A stretch of DNA of 64,000 nucleotides from Pseudomonas kielensis (GCF_014236655.1 NZ_JACMYG010000012.1:1-64000), one strand, 5' to 3'; counted from the first letter of the stretch, positions 44,194 to 53,045 are shown. A program made the numbers and translations. Notes: generated by a model from the letters alone, not told the origin.

Positions 44194-44209
44194 TTGGTCG
44201 ATCGACAAA
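44194..44209. promoter_or_regulatory. TetR operator, copy 1
   Basis: TTGGTCGATCGACAAA, one mismatch from a perfect palindrome and one from copy 2 at 44256-44271. It is 47 bases upstream of the TetR start and suits autoregulation. Confidence 0.65.
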
Positions 44210-44255
44210 AAAAGCAAGTCGGCGTATTGACGGACTTTGCTCAGTGTCTCTATTC

Positions 44256-44271
44256 TTTGTCGATCGACAAA
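44256..44271. promoter_or_regulatory. TetR operator, copy 2
   Basis: TTTGTCGATCGACAAA is a perfect 16-base palindrome 15 bases before the isomerase ATG, well placed to block initiation of the isomerase/hydrolase operon. Confidence 0.7.
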
Positions 44272-44286
44272 CAAATGGAGTGAACG

Positions 44287-45366
44287 ATGAAAACCCTCAA
44301 GGGACCGAGCCTGCACCTGGCGCAATTCAGTGACGTTGCACCGCCGTTCAACAGTCTGCCGGCCATCGCGGCCTGGGCTGCGGACCGTGGATTCAAGGCG
44401 CTGCAGATTCCAGCCTGGGATGAGCGCCTGTTCGATGTGAGCCTGGCGGCGCACAGCCAGGATTATTGTGAGGAGGTCAGCGGAACCTTGGCAGAGCATG
44501 GCCTGGTGATCAGCGAGTTGACCACCCACCTGTTCGGGCAACTGGTGGCGGTGCATCCGGCCTATGACCGCTTGTGCGACGGGTTCGCCCCGCCTGCGCT
44601 GCAGGGTAATGCAGCCGCCAAGACCGAGTGGGCGCTCGAGCGCTTGCGGTTGTCGGCCAAGGCTTCCCGGCGCTTGGGGCTGACGGACATGGGCACGTTC
44701 TCCGGCTCGTTTGCCTGGCCCTATCTGTTCCCGTTCCCGCAGCGCCCTGCGGGCCTGATCGACTCGGCGTTCGACGAGTTGGCCAAGCGCTGGCTGCCGA
44801 TCCTCAATGCCTGTGACGAGGAGGGCGTGAACCTGTGCTATGAAATCCACCCCGGCGAAGACCTGCACGACGGTGTGACATTCGAGATGTTCTTGCAGCG
44901 GGTGGACAATCATCCGCGCTGCAGGATCCTCTTCGACCCCAGCCACTTCGTGCTGCAGCAACTCGACTACCTGGACTATCTGGACATCTACCGCGATTTC
45001 ATTCGCATGTTTCACGTCAAGGACGCCGAGTTCAATCCGACCGGGCGCCAGGGTCTCTACGGTGGGTATCAGGGATGGGCCGATCGCGCGGGGCGGTTTC
45101 GTTCCGTGGGCGATGGCCAGGTCGATTTCAAGGGGATCTTTTCCAAGCTGGCGCTCCATGACTATGCCGGCTGGGCGACGCTGGAGTGGGAGTGCTGCCT
45201 GAAGGACCAGGATGACGGCGCCAGGCAAGGCGTGGCGTTCATCAATGAACACATCATCCGGGTCACGGACAAGGTGTTCGACGACTTTGCCGGCGCCGCT
45301 GTCGACCAGGCTCAACTGGACGCCATGCTCGGCCTGGCCCGACCTTCACTTCAAGGGCGGGCATGA
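44287..45366 (+). CDS. Sugar phosphate isomerase/epimerase (xylose isomerase-like TIM barrel)
   Basis: 359 residues, AP_endonuc_2 fold. Metal-site segments are visible: HLFGQLVAVHPAYD, CYEIHPGEDLHDG, LFDPSHFVLQQLDYLDY and MFHVKDAEFNPTGRQG, then TLEWECC. Members isomerise, epimerise or dehydrate sugars and inositol derivatives with a divalent metal. GGAG precedes the ATG. Its last four bases overlap the hydrolase gene (ATGA), so the two form an operon under the divergent TetR protein. Substrate unknown. Confidence 0.82.
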   Translation: MKTLKGPSLHLAQFSDVAPPFNSLPAIAAWAADRGFKALQIPAWDERLFDVSLAAHSQDYCEEVSGTLAEHGLVISELTTHLFGQLVAVHPAYDRLCDGFAPPALQGNAAAKTEWALERLRLSAKASRRLGLTDMGTFSGSFAWPYLFPFPQRPAGLIDSAFDELAKRWLPILNACDEEGVNLCYEIHPGEDLHDGVTFEMFLQRVDNHPRCRILFDPSHFVLQQLDYLDYLDIYRDFIRMFHVKDAEFNPTGRQGLYGGYQGWADRAGRFRSVGDGQVDFKGIFSKLALHDYAGWATLEWECCLKDQDDGARQGVAFINEHIIRVTDKVFDDFAGAAVDQAQLDAMLGLARPSLQGRA

Positions 45367-46274
45367 GCATGGATCTCTTCGAACAGCAGGCGTTCGCCGG
45401 GCGCACGCACGAGCATGGCTACGCCGAGGTCGACGGTAGCCGCATTCATTATGTGACCGAGGGGCAGGGGGTGCCGGTACTGTTGATTCCCGGTTGGCCG
45501 CAAACCTGGTTGACCTGGCGGCATGTGATGCAGGCACTGGCGGCGAATGGATTCCAGGCGATCGCGGTGGATCTGCCGGGCACCGGGCTCTCCGATAAAC
45601 CGCAAGACGGTTATGACACCGGGACCACGGCCAGCCGCTTGCACGGCTTGATGCAGGTCCTGGGCTACGAGCATTACGCGGTGGTGGGCCATGATGTCGG
45701 CATGTGGGTGGCGTACGCCCTGGCGAGCGATTATCCGCAAGCGGTTGAATGCCTGGTACTGACAGAGGCCGTGATACCCGGATTGGCGCCGGCGCCGTCG
45801 ATTTTTGCGCCAGCGGGGCAGAACATCTTTCTCTGGCATTTCATGTTCAACCAGTTGCTCGACTTGCCCGAGGTGTTGATCGCGGGGCGGGAAGCCCAGT
45901 ACCTGGCCTACATGTTTGCACAATGGTCGGTGCGCCAGGATCGAGTCGCGGTGCAGAGCTACATCAACGCCTATTCGGCACCGGGAGGGCTACGGGGTGG
46001 GTTCGGCTACTACCGGGCGATCCCTGAGACCCTCGCACAGAACCAGCGGCGAGCCGCCAGGCCGCTGGAAATGCCGGTGTTGGCTATCGGTGCCGAACAT
46101 GCAACCAACGATGCGCCGCTGCTGACGATGCAAGGCAACGCCTTGAATCTGCAAGGCGCGATGGTGCCAGGTTGTGGTCACTTCATTACGGAGGAGGCGC
46201 CCGAGGCGTTTGTCGCGCTTCTGTTGCCGTTTCTGCTGGCATCGCCAGCATCGCGGGTTACTGCGCGGCACTGA
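45363..46274 (+). CDS. Alpha/beta hydrolase, epoxide-hydrolase-like
   Basis: 303 residues. The nucleophile elbow GHDVGMW carries Asp, as in epoxide hydrolases and haloalkane dehalogenases, and a C-terminal His occurs in VPGCGHFITEEAPE. The oxyanion motif normally HGxP reads PGWPQTW here. Translationally coupled to the isomerase-like gene. It could hydrolyse an epoxide, ester or halide linked to the same pathway. Confidence 0.8.
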   Translation: MSMDLFEQQAFAGRTHEHGYAEVDGSRIHYVTEGQGVPVLLIPGWPQTWLTWRHVMQALAANGFQAIAVDLPGTGLSDKPQDGYDTGTTASRLHGLMQVLGYEHYAVVGHDVGMWVAYALASDYPQAVECLVLTEAVIPGLAPAPSIFAPAGQNIFLWHFMFNQLLDLPEVLIAGREAQYLAYMFAQWSVRQDRVAVQSYINAYSAPGGLRGGFGYYRAIPETLAQNQRRAARPLEMPVLAIGAEHATNDAPLLTMQGNALNLQGAMVPGCGHFITEEAPEAFVALLLPFLLASPASRVTARH

Positions 46275-46281
46275 TGGGCTG

Positions 46282-46311
46282 CTGCCAGCGCCCTGTGACA
46301 GGCGCTGGCAG
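46282..46311. terminator. Hairpin between convergent genes
   Basis: CTGCCAGCGCC and GGCGCTGGCAG form a perfect 11-bp stem with loop CTGTGACA, between the hydrolase and DUF3313 stops. It lacks a T-tract but is stable enough to bound both messages. Confidence 0.6.
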
Positions 46312-46321
46312 GCTTGGCGGA

Positions 46322-46996
46322 TTAACGGATGAAGGCTTGCAAGTCGCTGTTGAGTTTGGCGATCGCCGCCTTGAAGTCGTTGGTGGTGATCTTCTGGCTG
46401 GAGTTCTCCAGGGTCTTGCCGAAGAGTTTGCGCACGACCCTGGCCACGGTCTGGTTGGTGCGGGCGTCTACCAGTTCGGCCTCGATGAACAGTTCGGTGT
46501 CCTGGTCGCGGTGGCCGGTGGCCGCGCTGACCCCGCCGACGACAGCGGCGATGGGCACCACTTCATACCATTTCATGCCTTCGTTGGAGGCGCTGACGCC
46601 GGTGATCGCCGCACGCAGAATCAACACGCGGGAACCGGCAGGCGCCGCTTGCGGGGTCGGCACAATGCGGTACTTCATGCCCAGGCTGGCTTTGGCCCCG
46701 CTGGTCATGTAGCGCTGCAACTCATCCAGGGTCTGGCGGTTGACTCGCTCATCAGGCTTGGGCGCCGGATACAGTTCCAGCTTGTTGAACGCCACGGTGT
46801 CGTAGGCGTTGGCGTTCCAGGACGGGCTGACCCAGCGCATGGCTTTCTCGCCGCTGGTGGTGGTGACTTCTTCCATGTTGTTGTAGTTGGACAGGAAGCC
46901 GGAGTACTGCTCCCGCTCCGTGACTTTCGAGGTGCAACCACCCAATAACAGGCTGGCCAATGCGGCGCCGAAGATCATGTTTCGCGTCAAGCTCAT
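46322..46996 (-). CDS. DUF3313 family lipoprotein
   Basis: 224 residues. The signal peptide ends in the lipobox LLLGGC (Cys near residue 21), so it should be a membrane-anchored lipoprotein. The body (YNNMEEVTTTSGEKAMRWVS, then RAAITGVSASNEGMKWYEVV and ELVDARTNQTVARVVRK) matches DUF3313. No function is established. The ATG at 46996 is preferred because GGAG is correctly spaced. It sits downstream of the FadL-like porin gene on the same strand. Confidence 0.82.
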   Translation of the reverse strand: MSLTRNMIFGAALASLLLGGCTSKVTEREQYSGFLSNYNNMEEVTTTSGEKAMRWVSPSWNANAYDTVAFNKLELYPAPKPDERVNRQTLDELQRYMTSGAKASLGMKYRIVPTPQAAPAGSRVLILRAAITGVSASNEGMKWYEVVPIAAVVGGVSAATGHRDQDTELFIEAELVDARTNQTVARVVRKLFGKTLENSSQKITTNDFKAAIAKLNSDLQAFIR

Positions 46997-47036
46997 AAGG
47001 TGTGACTCCATGTATTTAAGTTCGGGTTGCAGGGCC

Positions 47037-48314
47037 TCAAAACCGCCAGGTCATGTTGCCAGTCACGGCTTGTATCCAGGCGTTATCGAATTGCCCCGAA
47101 ATTCGCTCGCCTGAGAGTGATTTGCTCTGATCCACCGGCATGTCCCCTAGCCAGACCAGGGCCCAGCTGAGGTTGACATCGGTGCTGTCGTTTACAGCAT
47201 AGGTGGCTCCTGTGGCAATGCGCCAGGATTCTGCCATCGGTACGCTCACTGTGCGGTGGTTGTCGGAGACCGCGCTGCTGTCGTAGGCCAGCCCGACGTT
47301 CCACAACAGCTGCGGCGTGGCCTGGTATTGCGCGCCCAGTGCCAGTTGCCAGGTGTCCTGGTAATGGGCATCGATAGTGCTTGACCGGGCGCCGGCAGCG
47401 GAGGTGTCGACCTGCACGGCGATCTCGCCAAACTCCGACCAGTCCTGCCAGTTGACCGAGGCCAGCAGCGCCCAGCGCGGATCGAGTTGCTGGAACAGGC
47501 TGAGGGTCACGGTTTGCGGCACCTGCATCGACAGGTCGGTGCTCAGGCCGTTGAGGCGCTCCAGCGCCGGACCGTTGCCTTTGACGTTGAGCCGATCCTC
47601 AAAGTCGAGGTCGACTTTGCTGGTGTACGCCAGGCCGATCCGGGTACCGGCTTGGGGTGCGTAGATCAGCCCCAGGTTGGCGCCATAACCCCAGGTGTTG
47701 TCCTGGTACTTGAACTGGCCGTCACCGCGATCGAGCAACCCCAGGGGCGAACGATCAATGGCCGTCTGGGATTGCAGCATGCCGTACATGGCCTTGAAGC
47801 CGACCCCGAGCGACCACTGCTCATCAAACCGATAGGCCACACTGGGCACTAGCGACAGACCGGCAATGCTGGCGTTCTGCGCGAAATAACGTCCGGCCCA
47901 GTCATTGTCGTAGTTGGCCGCCAGGCCGAAGTCGCCGTAGGCGCCAAACCCGATGCTCCAGTGGTCATCGAGTTGCTGGCTGATAAAAAAGCTGCCACCG
48001 GGGATCGGGTCCAGGGCATTGCCACTGCCGGTGCCCGACACATTGGTGGCGCTGTCGCGATTGAAGCTCAGGTCGCCATACAGCACCTGCAGGCCACCGG
48101 TGATCTGGGTACCCTGCAAGTAGCTCATGCCGGCCGGATTGCTGGCGATGGTGGAGGGGCCCTGGGCGCGAGCGGCGGCGCCGGCGTTGGCCAGGCCGAC
48201 GTTATCGGTGCCGATTTCATAGAGCATGATGCCGCCGGCGCTCGCCTGCTGGGTACCGCTCAACGTAAGCAGGGCCAAGGTGATTGCCGACAGGACCGGG
48301 ATGTTTGACTGCAT
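47037..48314 (-). CDS. FadL/OmpP1-type outer-membrane porin
   Basis: 425 residues, signal peptide ending QQASA. The mature N-terminus GGIMLYEIGTDNVGLANAGA followed by ASNPAGMSYLQGTQITGG is the hallmark of FadL hatch domains, and the chain ends in a C-terminal Phe (TGNMTWRF), as required for barrel assembly. These porins let hydrophobic molecules cross the outer membrane. Cotranscribed with the arylsulfatase upstream, it may import aryl or alkyl sulfates or their products. AAGGA precedes the ATG. Confidence 0.9.
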   Translation of the reverse strand: MQSNIPVLSAITLALLTLSGTQQASAGGIMLYEIGTDNVGLANAGAAARAQGPSTIASNPAGMSYLQGTQITGGLQVLYGDLSFNRDSATNVSGTGSGNALDPIPGGSFFISQQLDDHWSIGFGAYGDFGLAANYDNDWAGRYFAQNASIAGLSLVPSVAYRFDEQWSLGVGFKAMYGMLQSQTAIDRSPLGLLDRGDGQFKYQDNTWGYGANLGLIYAPQAGTRIGLAYTSKVDLDFEDRLNVKGNGPALERLNGLSTDLSMQVPQTVTLSLFQQLDPRWALLASVNWQDWSEFGEIAVQVDTSAAGARSSTIDAHYQDTWQLALGAQYQATPQLLWNVGLAYDSSAVSDNHRTVSVPMAESWRIATGATYAVNDSTDVNLSWALVWLGDMPVDQSKSLSGERISGQFDNAWIQAVTGNMTWRF

Positions 48315-48347
48315 GGAAAGTCCTTATCTATCGAGAATCAGCAGCAA

Positions 48348-48373
48348 ACGGGTGGTCACCCGTGACCACCCGT
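48348..48373 (-). other. Intercistronic hairpin between sulfatase and porin genes
   Basis: ACGGGTGGTCA and TGACCACCCGT form a perfect 11-bp stem with a 4-base loop directly after the sulfatase stop. With no T-tract, it may stabilise the sulfatase message or set the ratio of the two products. Confidence 0.5.
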
Positions 48374-48384
48374 GATCATTTGGC

Positions 48385-50001
48385 TTACTTGGCCATGGCG
48401 GCGCGAGCGGCCTCGATCTTCGCCTTGACCGAATCAAGGTTGAAGCTCGCGCCTTTTTGCATGGGTGGGAATTCAATCGCCGTTTCCGCCAGTTTGGCGA
48501 CCTGCTGCTGGACAAACACGAAGCGCCAGAACTGGTACTTGAACCAGTCGAAGTACTGTTGCGAACCTTGTGCCGCCTGGTTTTCGGGCCAACCCATACG
48601 CTCGAAAGGATCCAGGCGCAGGTTGGTCAGGATCGGCACGTCAACCGCTACCTTGGCGCCCATCCAGCCGCCTGGCTGGTCAATGAAGCGATATTTGTAG
48701 TCATCGACCCGGACAGCCCCCAAGGCACTCTCGCCGAAGTAGAAAACCTCATGACGGTTCGACGGCCCTTTACCCGTGATCAACGGCGTCTGGTCATAAC
48801 CGTCCAGGTGCACTTTGTAGGTGGTATCGCCCAGCTGCTTGCCCTTGAGCAGCTCTTGGGCAATGTTGGGATTGCCAGCGGCTGCAACAAAGGTCGGGAA
48901 CCAGTCCATGCCGGACATCAGGCCATCAGAGATCTTGCCCGCCGGTACCTTGCCGGGCCAACGGACGATTGCCGGGACCCGAAAGCCACCCTCCATCACC
49001 GTGCCCTTGCCCATCGCGAACGGGGTAGTGCCGCCGTCAGGCCAGGTGAAGTTTTCCGCGCCGTTATCGGTGGTGAAGACCACGATGGTGTTGTCGTCCA
49101 TGCCGTCGTTTTTCAGCTTGGCCATGACTTCGCCGACGATGTCGTCGAGCTGAGCCATGCCGGCTTCCTGTTCCGACCAGCCGTTCTGCGCATTACGCAT
49201 GCCTTCGTACTTGTCGGAGAGGTGAGTGACGATGTGCATGCGGGTCGGGTTGAGCCACAGGAAAAACGGTTTGTTGTCCTGCTTGGCCTTGTCGATGAAG
49301 GTGAAGGCCTTGTCGCGGATTTCGTCGTCGACCGTCTTCATCCGTTCCGGATAGAGGGTGCCGGCGTCTTCGATCTTTTGCTTGCCGACCTTGCCCCAGC
49401 GCGGCATCACGGTGGCGTCATCGGTGCTGGTGGCCCAGCTATGGACCATGTTGCGTGGCCCCACGGTTGCCAGAAGCTCCTGCGGATAGTTGGGGTGCGC
49501 CGGGTCTTCCATGGCGTCGAGGTGGTAGAGGTAACCGAAGAACTCGTCGAAGCCGTGCACGGTCGGCAGGAATTGGTTGAGGTCGCCCAGGTGGTTCTTG
49601 CCGAACTGGCCAGTGGCATACCCCATGGACTTGAGCGTGGTGGCGATGGTGACCGCTTCGGCTGGAATGCCGATCGGCGAGCCTGCCTGGCCGACTGTGG
49701 TCATGCCGGTGCGGATCGGCAGTTCACCGGTAATGAAGTTGGCGCGCCCGGCGGTGCAACTGGCCTCGGCGTAATAGTCGGTGAAGCGCATGCCTTCATT
49801 GGCCAGGGTATCGAGGTGCGGTGTCCGGCCAGCCATCATGCCCTGGTTGTACACGCCGATATTCGACCAGCCGATATCGTCGCCCATGATCACGATAATG
49901 TTCGGTTGTTTGCTGTCCGCCGCCTGAGAGTTGAGCGGCACGATCGTCGCAGACGCCATCGCTGCGACGAACAGTGCCGTATACACAAATCGCTGGTGCA
50001 T
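48385..50001 (-). CDS. Arylsulfatase (type I sulfatase)
   Basis: 538 residues. Signal peptide ending NSQAA, so periplasmic. The formylglycine motif is CTAGR at Cys82 (EASCTAGRANFITGEL), which fits the C-x-A-x-R subtype matured by formylglycine-generating or anaerobic maturases, with the conserved GDDIGW and VFTTDNGAENFTWPDGGTTP segments as metal ligands. It releases sulfate from aryl or alkyl sulfate esters. The start at 50001 is behind AGGAG; a longer frame upstream has no signal peptide. First gene of a unit with the FadL-type porin. Confidence 0.88.
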   Translation of the reverse strand: MHQRFVYTALFVAAMASATIVPLNSQAADSKQPNIIVIMGDDIGWSNIGVYNQGMMAGRTPHLDTLANEGMRFTDYYAEASCTAGRANFITGELPIRTGMTTVGQAGSPIGIPAEAVTIATTLKSMGYATGQFGKNHLGDLNQFLPTVHGFDEFFGYLYHLDAMEDPAHPNYPQELLATVGPRNMVHSWATSTDDATVMPRWGKVGKQKIEDAGTLYPERMKTVDDEIRDKAFTFIDKAKQDNKPFFLWLNPTRMHIVTHLSDKYEGMRNAQNGWSEQEAGMAQLDDIVGEVMAKLKNDGMDDNTIVVFTTDNGAENFTWPDGGTTPFAMGKGTVMEGGFRVPAIVRWPGKVPAGKISDGLMSGMDWFPTFVAAAGNPNIAQELLKGKQLGDTTYKVHLDGYDQTPLITGKGPSNRHEVFYFGESALGAVRVDDYKYRFIDQPGGWMGAKVAVDVPILTNLRLDPFERMGWPENQAAQGSQQYFDWFKYQFWRFVFVQQQVAKLAETAIEFPPMQKGASFNLDSVKAKIEAARAAMAK

Positions 50002-50292
50002 GGTGGAGCTCCTGTCGGGATGCTTGAGTGCCGGAAGAGGAGCCCCACCGCCCCTGAAAGTTGTATTCCCCAGGAAGGAGCGTAGGGGGCAGTCCTGAAA
50101 TATCCAGTAAAACTTCTTCGCCCCAGGCTCAAATGCCGCTAACAGGTTCATTTACTTGGGATTTGTATATGGCGGGCGTCATCCTAAGTGCCCGAGCGAG
50201 CTGCCGGTGCGTGCTTCAAGCACACACCAGCAAGGTCATGGCGATCAGGAAGGGCTTGCAGATTCAGGCGCCAGGCGGCGTGAGCGGGACAG

Positions 50293-50688
50293 TTACTGGT
50301 ACTGGATCACGATGCCTTTGAGTTTGCGGCCCTGGATGGTTTCGATATCGCGGCTCCACAGCGGTCCGCTGACGTAGGCGGCCACCGGCTGGATACGGTC
50401 GTAGACCACCACCACGGCGTCTCCGCCGATTTTCGCCGCTTCATCCTTGAGCTTCTGTTCGACGTCGGTGATCGGCGGGGCCGGGTCGACGCTGGCATCG
50501 ACCAGTATTTCACCCAGGCGCACGTGGGGGCGCATCGGCTCGACCCGCAGTACCTGGACGTTGGCCGCCAGGGTCGGGCCGGGATGAGGTGCGCCGACGT
50601 AGGCGGTGGTCTGGGCATCGATGCTGGCACAAGCACTGAGTAGCAGGCTGACCAGGGTAATTGTCAGCCAGGAAACCGTGTTTTTCAT
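50293..50688 (-). CDS. Small lipoprotein of unknown function
   Basis: 131 residues. Signal peptide with lipobox LLSAC (Cys20). The rest (RPHVRLGEILVDASVDPAPP, then KDEAAKIGGDAVVVVYDRIQ) resembles small secreted proteins with a YbjQ/heavy-metal-like fold, but the match is weak. GGAG precedes the ATG. The 291-base gap from here to the sulfatase (50002-50292) holds no gene that I can support. Confidence 0.7.
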   Translation of the reverse strand: MKNTVSWLTITLVSLLLSACASIDAQTTAYVGAPHPGPTLAANVQVLRVEPMRPHVRLGEILVDASVDPAPPITDVEQKLKDEAAKIGGDAVVVVYDRIQPVAAYVSGPLWSRDIETIQGRKLKGIVIQYQ

Positions 50689-50803
50689 TGCGCAACTCCG
50701 ACATCCAGGAAGGGGGGATCGCCGCTCATTAGCTGAGAAAAAGCCTAGCACAAGGTTTTGCGCACACCGCGGCGATCGGCGAAAGGCTGACCGGCGAGCG
50801 CGA

Positions 50804-51520
50804 TCACAGAACCTTGACCGCCCGGCCGATGAACTGGATCGGCCCGGTGGGTTTGCCGGTCGGCGAGCCACCCGGGTTTTCCAGGGTCAGCTCGAACAAC
50901 TGATCGGGGGTCAGGGGCGGCAGTTGGTCCAGGGGCACCTGCAGGCGCTGCCCGGGCTTGACCAGGCCCAGGGACACCGGCGCCTGCCAACCCTCGGCCT
51001 TGGTCCAGAACTGCAGGGCCTTGTCGGCAGGTACCTGGGCAACGCCCAGCGGAATCAGTTGAATCTCCCGGGGGTTGCTGGCCTGGATGACCCAGCCTGG
51101 GGCCTGGCTCTGCGGGGCCACCAGTACCACCAGATAGGAGGTCACGGGCAGGGGCGTGGTCCGGGTCAGCAGCATGCTGCCCAGCACCAGGGTCGCGGCA
51201 AGTCCTGCACCGGCGAGGCCACGCCACAGTGCCAGGCGGTCCCACCAGGTCGGAGCTGTGGCCGGGGCAGGCGCTGCTGCCACAGGCCGATCGAGGGCCT
51301 CGAGGCTGCGTTCGATGCGCCCCCACAGGTGTGTGCTTGGTGCGTGGGGAGGGGCCAGGTCGGTCAACTCCAGCAGGCGCCGCTCCCAACTGGCGACTGC
51401 CAGGCGCAGGTCCGCGTCCACGGCCAGGCGTTGCTCGACCTCGCGCCGTTGTTCGGTCTCCAGGGTGCCCAGCACGTATTCACTGGCCAGATCGTCATTG
51501 TCGTTGGGGCTCGTGTTCAT
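50804..51520 (-). CDS. Anti-sigma factor, RskA type
   Basis: 238 residues. An N-terminal anti-sigma region (DLASEYVLGTLETEQRREVE then LRLAVASWERRLLELTD), one membrane helix at about 100-118 (RGLAGAGLAATLVLGSMLL), and a periplasmic RskA domain with GWVIQASNPREIQLIP and FELTLENPGGSPTGKPTGPI. It should hold the ECF sigma factor at the membrane until a signal arrives. Its ATG overlaps the sigma stop by four bases. Confidence 0.88.
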   Translation of the reverse strand: MNTSPNDNDDLASEYVLGTLETEQRREVEQRLAVDADLRLAVASWERRLLELTDLAPPHAPSTHLWGRIERSLEALDRPVAAAPAPATAPTWWDRLALWRGLAGAGLAATLVLGSMLLTRTTPLPVTSYLVVLVAPQSQAPGWVIQASNPREIQLIPLGVAQVPADKALQFWTKAEGWQAPVSLGLVKPGQRLQVPLDQLPPLTPDQLFELTLENPGGSPTGKPTGPIQFIGRAVKVL

Positions 51521-52065
51521 CCCATGCACTCGCGTAAGGCCGCCAGGCTGCGTTTGATCCAGGCTTTGACGGTGCCCAGGGGCGTGCCCAGCTTTTCGGC
51601 AATCTGCCCATGGGAGTAACCATCGACATAGGCATGCAGCAGGCAATCGCGGCGGGCCGGCTGCAGTTGCTCCAGGCAGTCGTAAATCCGTCCCGAATGG
51701 CCGTGCAGGTCGAAGCCGGACGGAGTGTGCGAGGCGTCTTCGTGGTCCTGGTTGATCGGCACCAGCCTGGCGTTGTTACGCATGAAGTTGAGGGCCAGAT
51801 GCCGGGTGACGCTGAAGATCCAGCCGCGGGCGGTCCCCAGCGCCGGATCGAAACTGGCGGCCTTGGTCCAGATCCGGATAAACGCGTCGTGCACGATGTC
51901 TTCGGCCAGGGCATTGTCCCCGGCGATGCGCCGGGCCACTCCCAACAGGCGGGCGCTCTCCTGCGTATACAGGGCGCGCAGGGCCTGGTGGTCGCCTTGC
52001 GCGCACGCCGTCAGGCACGCTTCATAATCAAAACAGGGTTCGGGCAAGGACAATGGATCCGCCAT
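51517..52065 (-). CDS. ECF sigma factor
   Basis: 182 residues. Region 2 spans about 28-95 (YTQESARLLGVARRIAGDNA, then DIVHDAFIRIWTKAASFDPA and GWIFSVTRHLALNFMR) and region 4 about 125-178 (QPARRDCLLHAYVDGYSHGQ then IAEKLGTPLGTVKAWIKRSL). The adjacent RskA-type anti-sigma and upstream DUF3455 gene form the regulatory unit. The ATG at 52065 was preferred to a TTG two codons earlier; neither has a strong ribosome site. Confidence 0.88.
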   Translation of the reverse strand: MADPLSLPEPCFDYEACLTACAQGDHQALRALYTQESARLLGVARRIAGDNALAEDIVHDAFIRIWTKAASFDPALGTARGWIFSVTRHLALNFMRNNARLVPINQDHEDASHTPSGFDLHGHSGRIYDCLEQLQPARRDCLLHAYVDGYSHGQIAEKLGTPLGTVKAWIKRSLAALRECMG

Positions 52066-52081
52066 CGACAAGGTGAAACCG

Positions 52082-52101
52082 CCCCAGCCCTAAGGCTGGG
52101 G
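52082..52101 (-). other. Hairpin upstream of the sigma factor gene
   Basis: CCCCAGCC and GGCTGGGG form an 8-bp stem with a 4-base loop between the DUF3455 stop and the sigma start. There is no T-tract; it may reduce read-through into the sigma gene or mask its start. Confidence 0.4.
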
Positions 52102-52159
52102 TGCCATTGCAGCAGGGTAGACGAGTTTTCGCGACGGCTCGTGTTTTTACCCCGCGCCG

Positions 52160-52702
52160 TCAGTTGGCCGCCCAGAACAGGTAATCGGCCTGATAGTTCA
52201 CGACCTCGCGCTGCCCCTTGTTGGCGGCCGTGCAGGCGAGGCCGGGTGCGACGCCGCCGCGAGTTGCCACGCGCTGGATGTAGCTGACACCGGTCATGGC
52301 ACCTTTGCCTTGCGCCGGATTGGCCTTGACCAATTGATAGGGCAGGTTGCCGCTGGACGATGGCGCGACCGCCAGTTGGGTGCCGGTGATGGTCGAACCG
52401 TCCTTGGCCTGCCAGGTGGCGGGCGGGCCAAAGTAGCTGCCCAGCATTTTCCCGTCGCGGTCATTGAGGGTGGCTTTGGGGCCGACAAAAAACCACTCGG
52501 TTTGGCCGGGGGCGTTGGCCTTGTCGCGGCACTCGTAGGTGATCTCGCCAACCCCCACGCTTTCCAGCACCAGCTTGTGTCCCGACGGCACTTTGATCGG
52601 GTCCGGCAGGTTTGTTTGCCCATGGGCGAGCGACATCGCACTCATCAGGCAGGTCGCGGATAACGCAGTACCGAGGTGGCAGAGCAATTGACGGGTGTTC
52701 AT
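52160..52702 (-). CDS. DUF3455 secreted protein
   Basis: 180 residues with a signal peptide ending LAHGQ. The mature part VPSGHKLVLESVGVGEITYE, then GKMLGSYFGPPATWQAKDGS and YIQRVATRGGVAPG, matches DUF3455. Two Cys (YECRDK, LACTAAN) may pair. GGAGAG precedes the ATG. It heads the sigma/anti-sigma unit and is probably one of the sigma factor's targets. Function unknown. Confidence 0.8.
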   Translation of the reverse strand: MNTRQLLCHLGTALSATCLMSAMSLAHGQTNLPDPIKVPSGHKLVLESVGVGEITYECRDKANAPGQTEWFFVGPKATLNDRDGKMLGSYFGPPATWQAKDGSTITGTQLAVAPSSSGNLPYQLVKANPAQGKGAMTGVSYIQRVATRGGVAPGLACTAANKGQREVVNYQADYLFWAAN

Positions 52703-52810
52703 TGAGGTCTCTCCAGCAGGTTGAACAGCTCGGCAGCGCAGGGGCTGCTACCTGTACTACCCGCCAGGGAGGGTTTTGGATGCAGGCGCCGGAAAAAATA
52801 AACGGTGACC

Positions 52811-52950
52811 CGATTAAACAGTCTGAAACAACTTGTTGCGGGGCCCCAGGACGCCGTTTCACCGAGCTGGCACAGCGCTCTGGTGCAGGGTTTATGGCCC
52901 ATCTCGCGGGGTCTGGGCGCGGTGGTCGCAGTCCGACGACTGTTTAATCG
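52811..52950. repeat. 140-bp segment bounded by 13-bp perfect inverted repeats
   Basis: CGATTAAACAGTC at 52811-52823 and its exact complement at 52938-52950 flank a GC-rich core inside the 343-base gap between the DUF3455 and sulfatase-like genes. It may be a MITE-like element or paired operator sites. No open frame of interest lies in it. Confidence 0.5.
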
Positions 52951-53045
52951 CGGCGTCGATTGGGAATATGGCGGCACATCCTGCGCGTCCCTTGGTACCA
53001 TCGAGCACATCTATATGAAGATTTAATGTCTGGAAGCATATTTTT

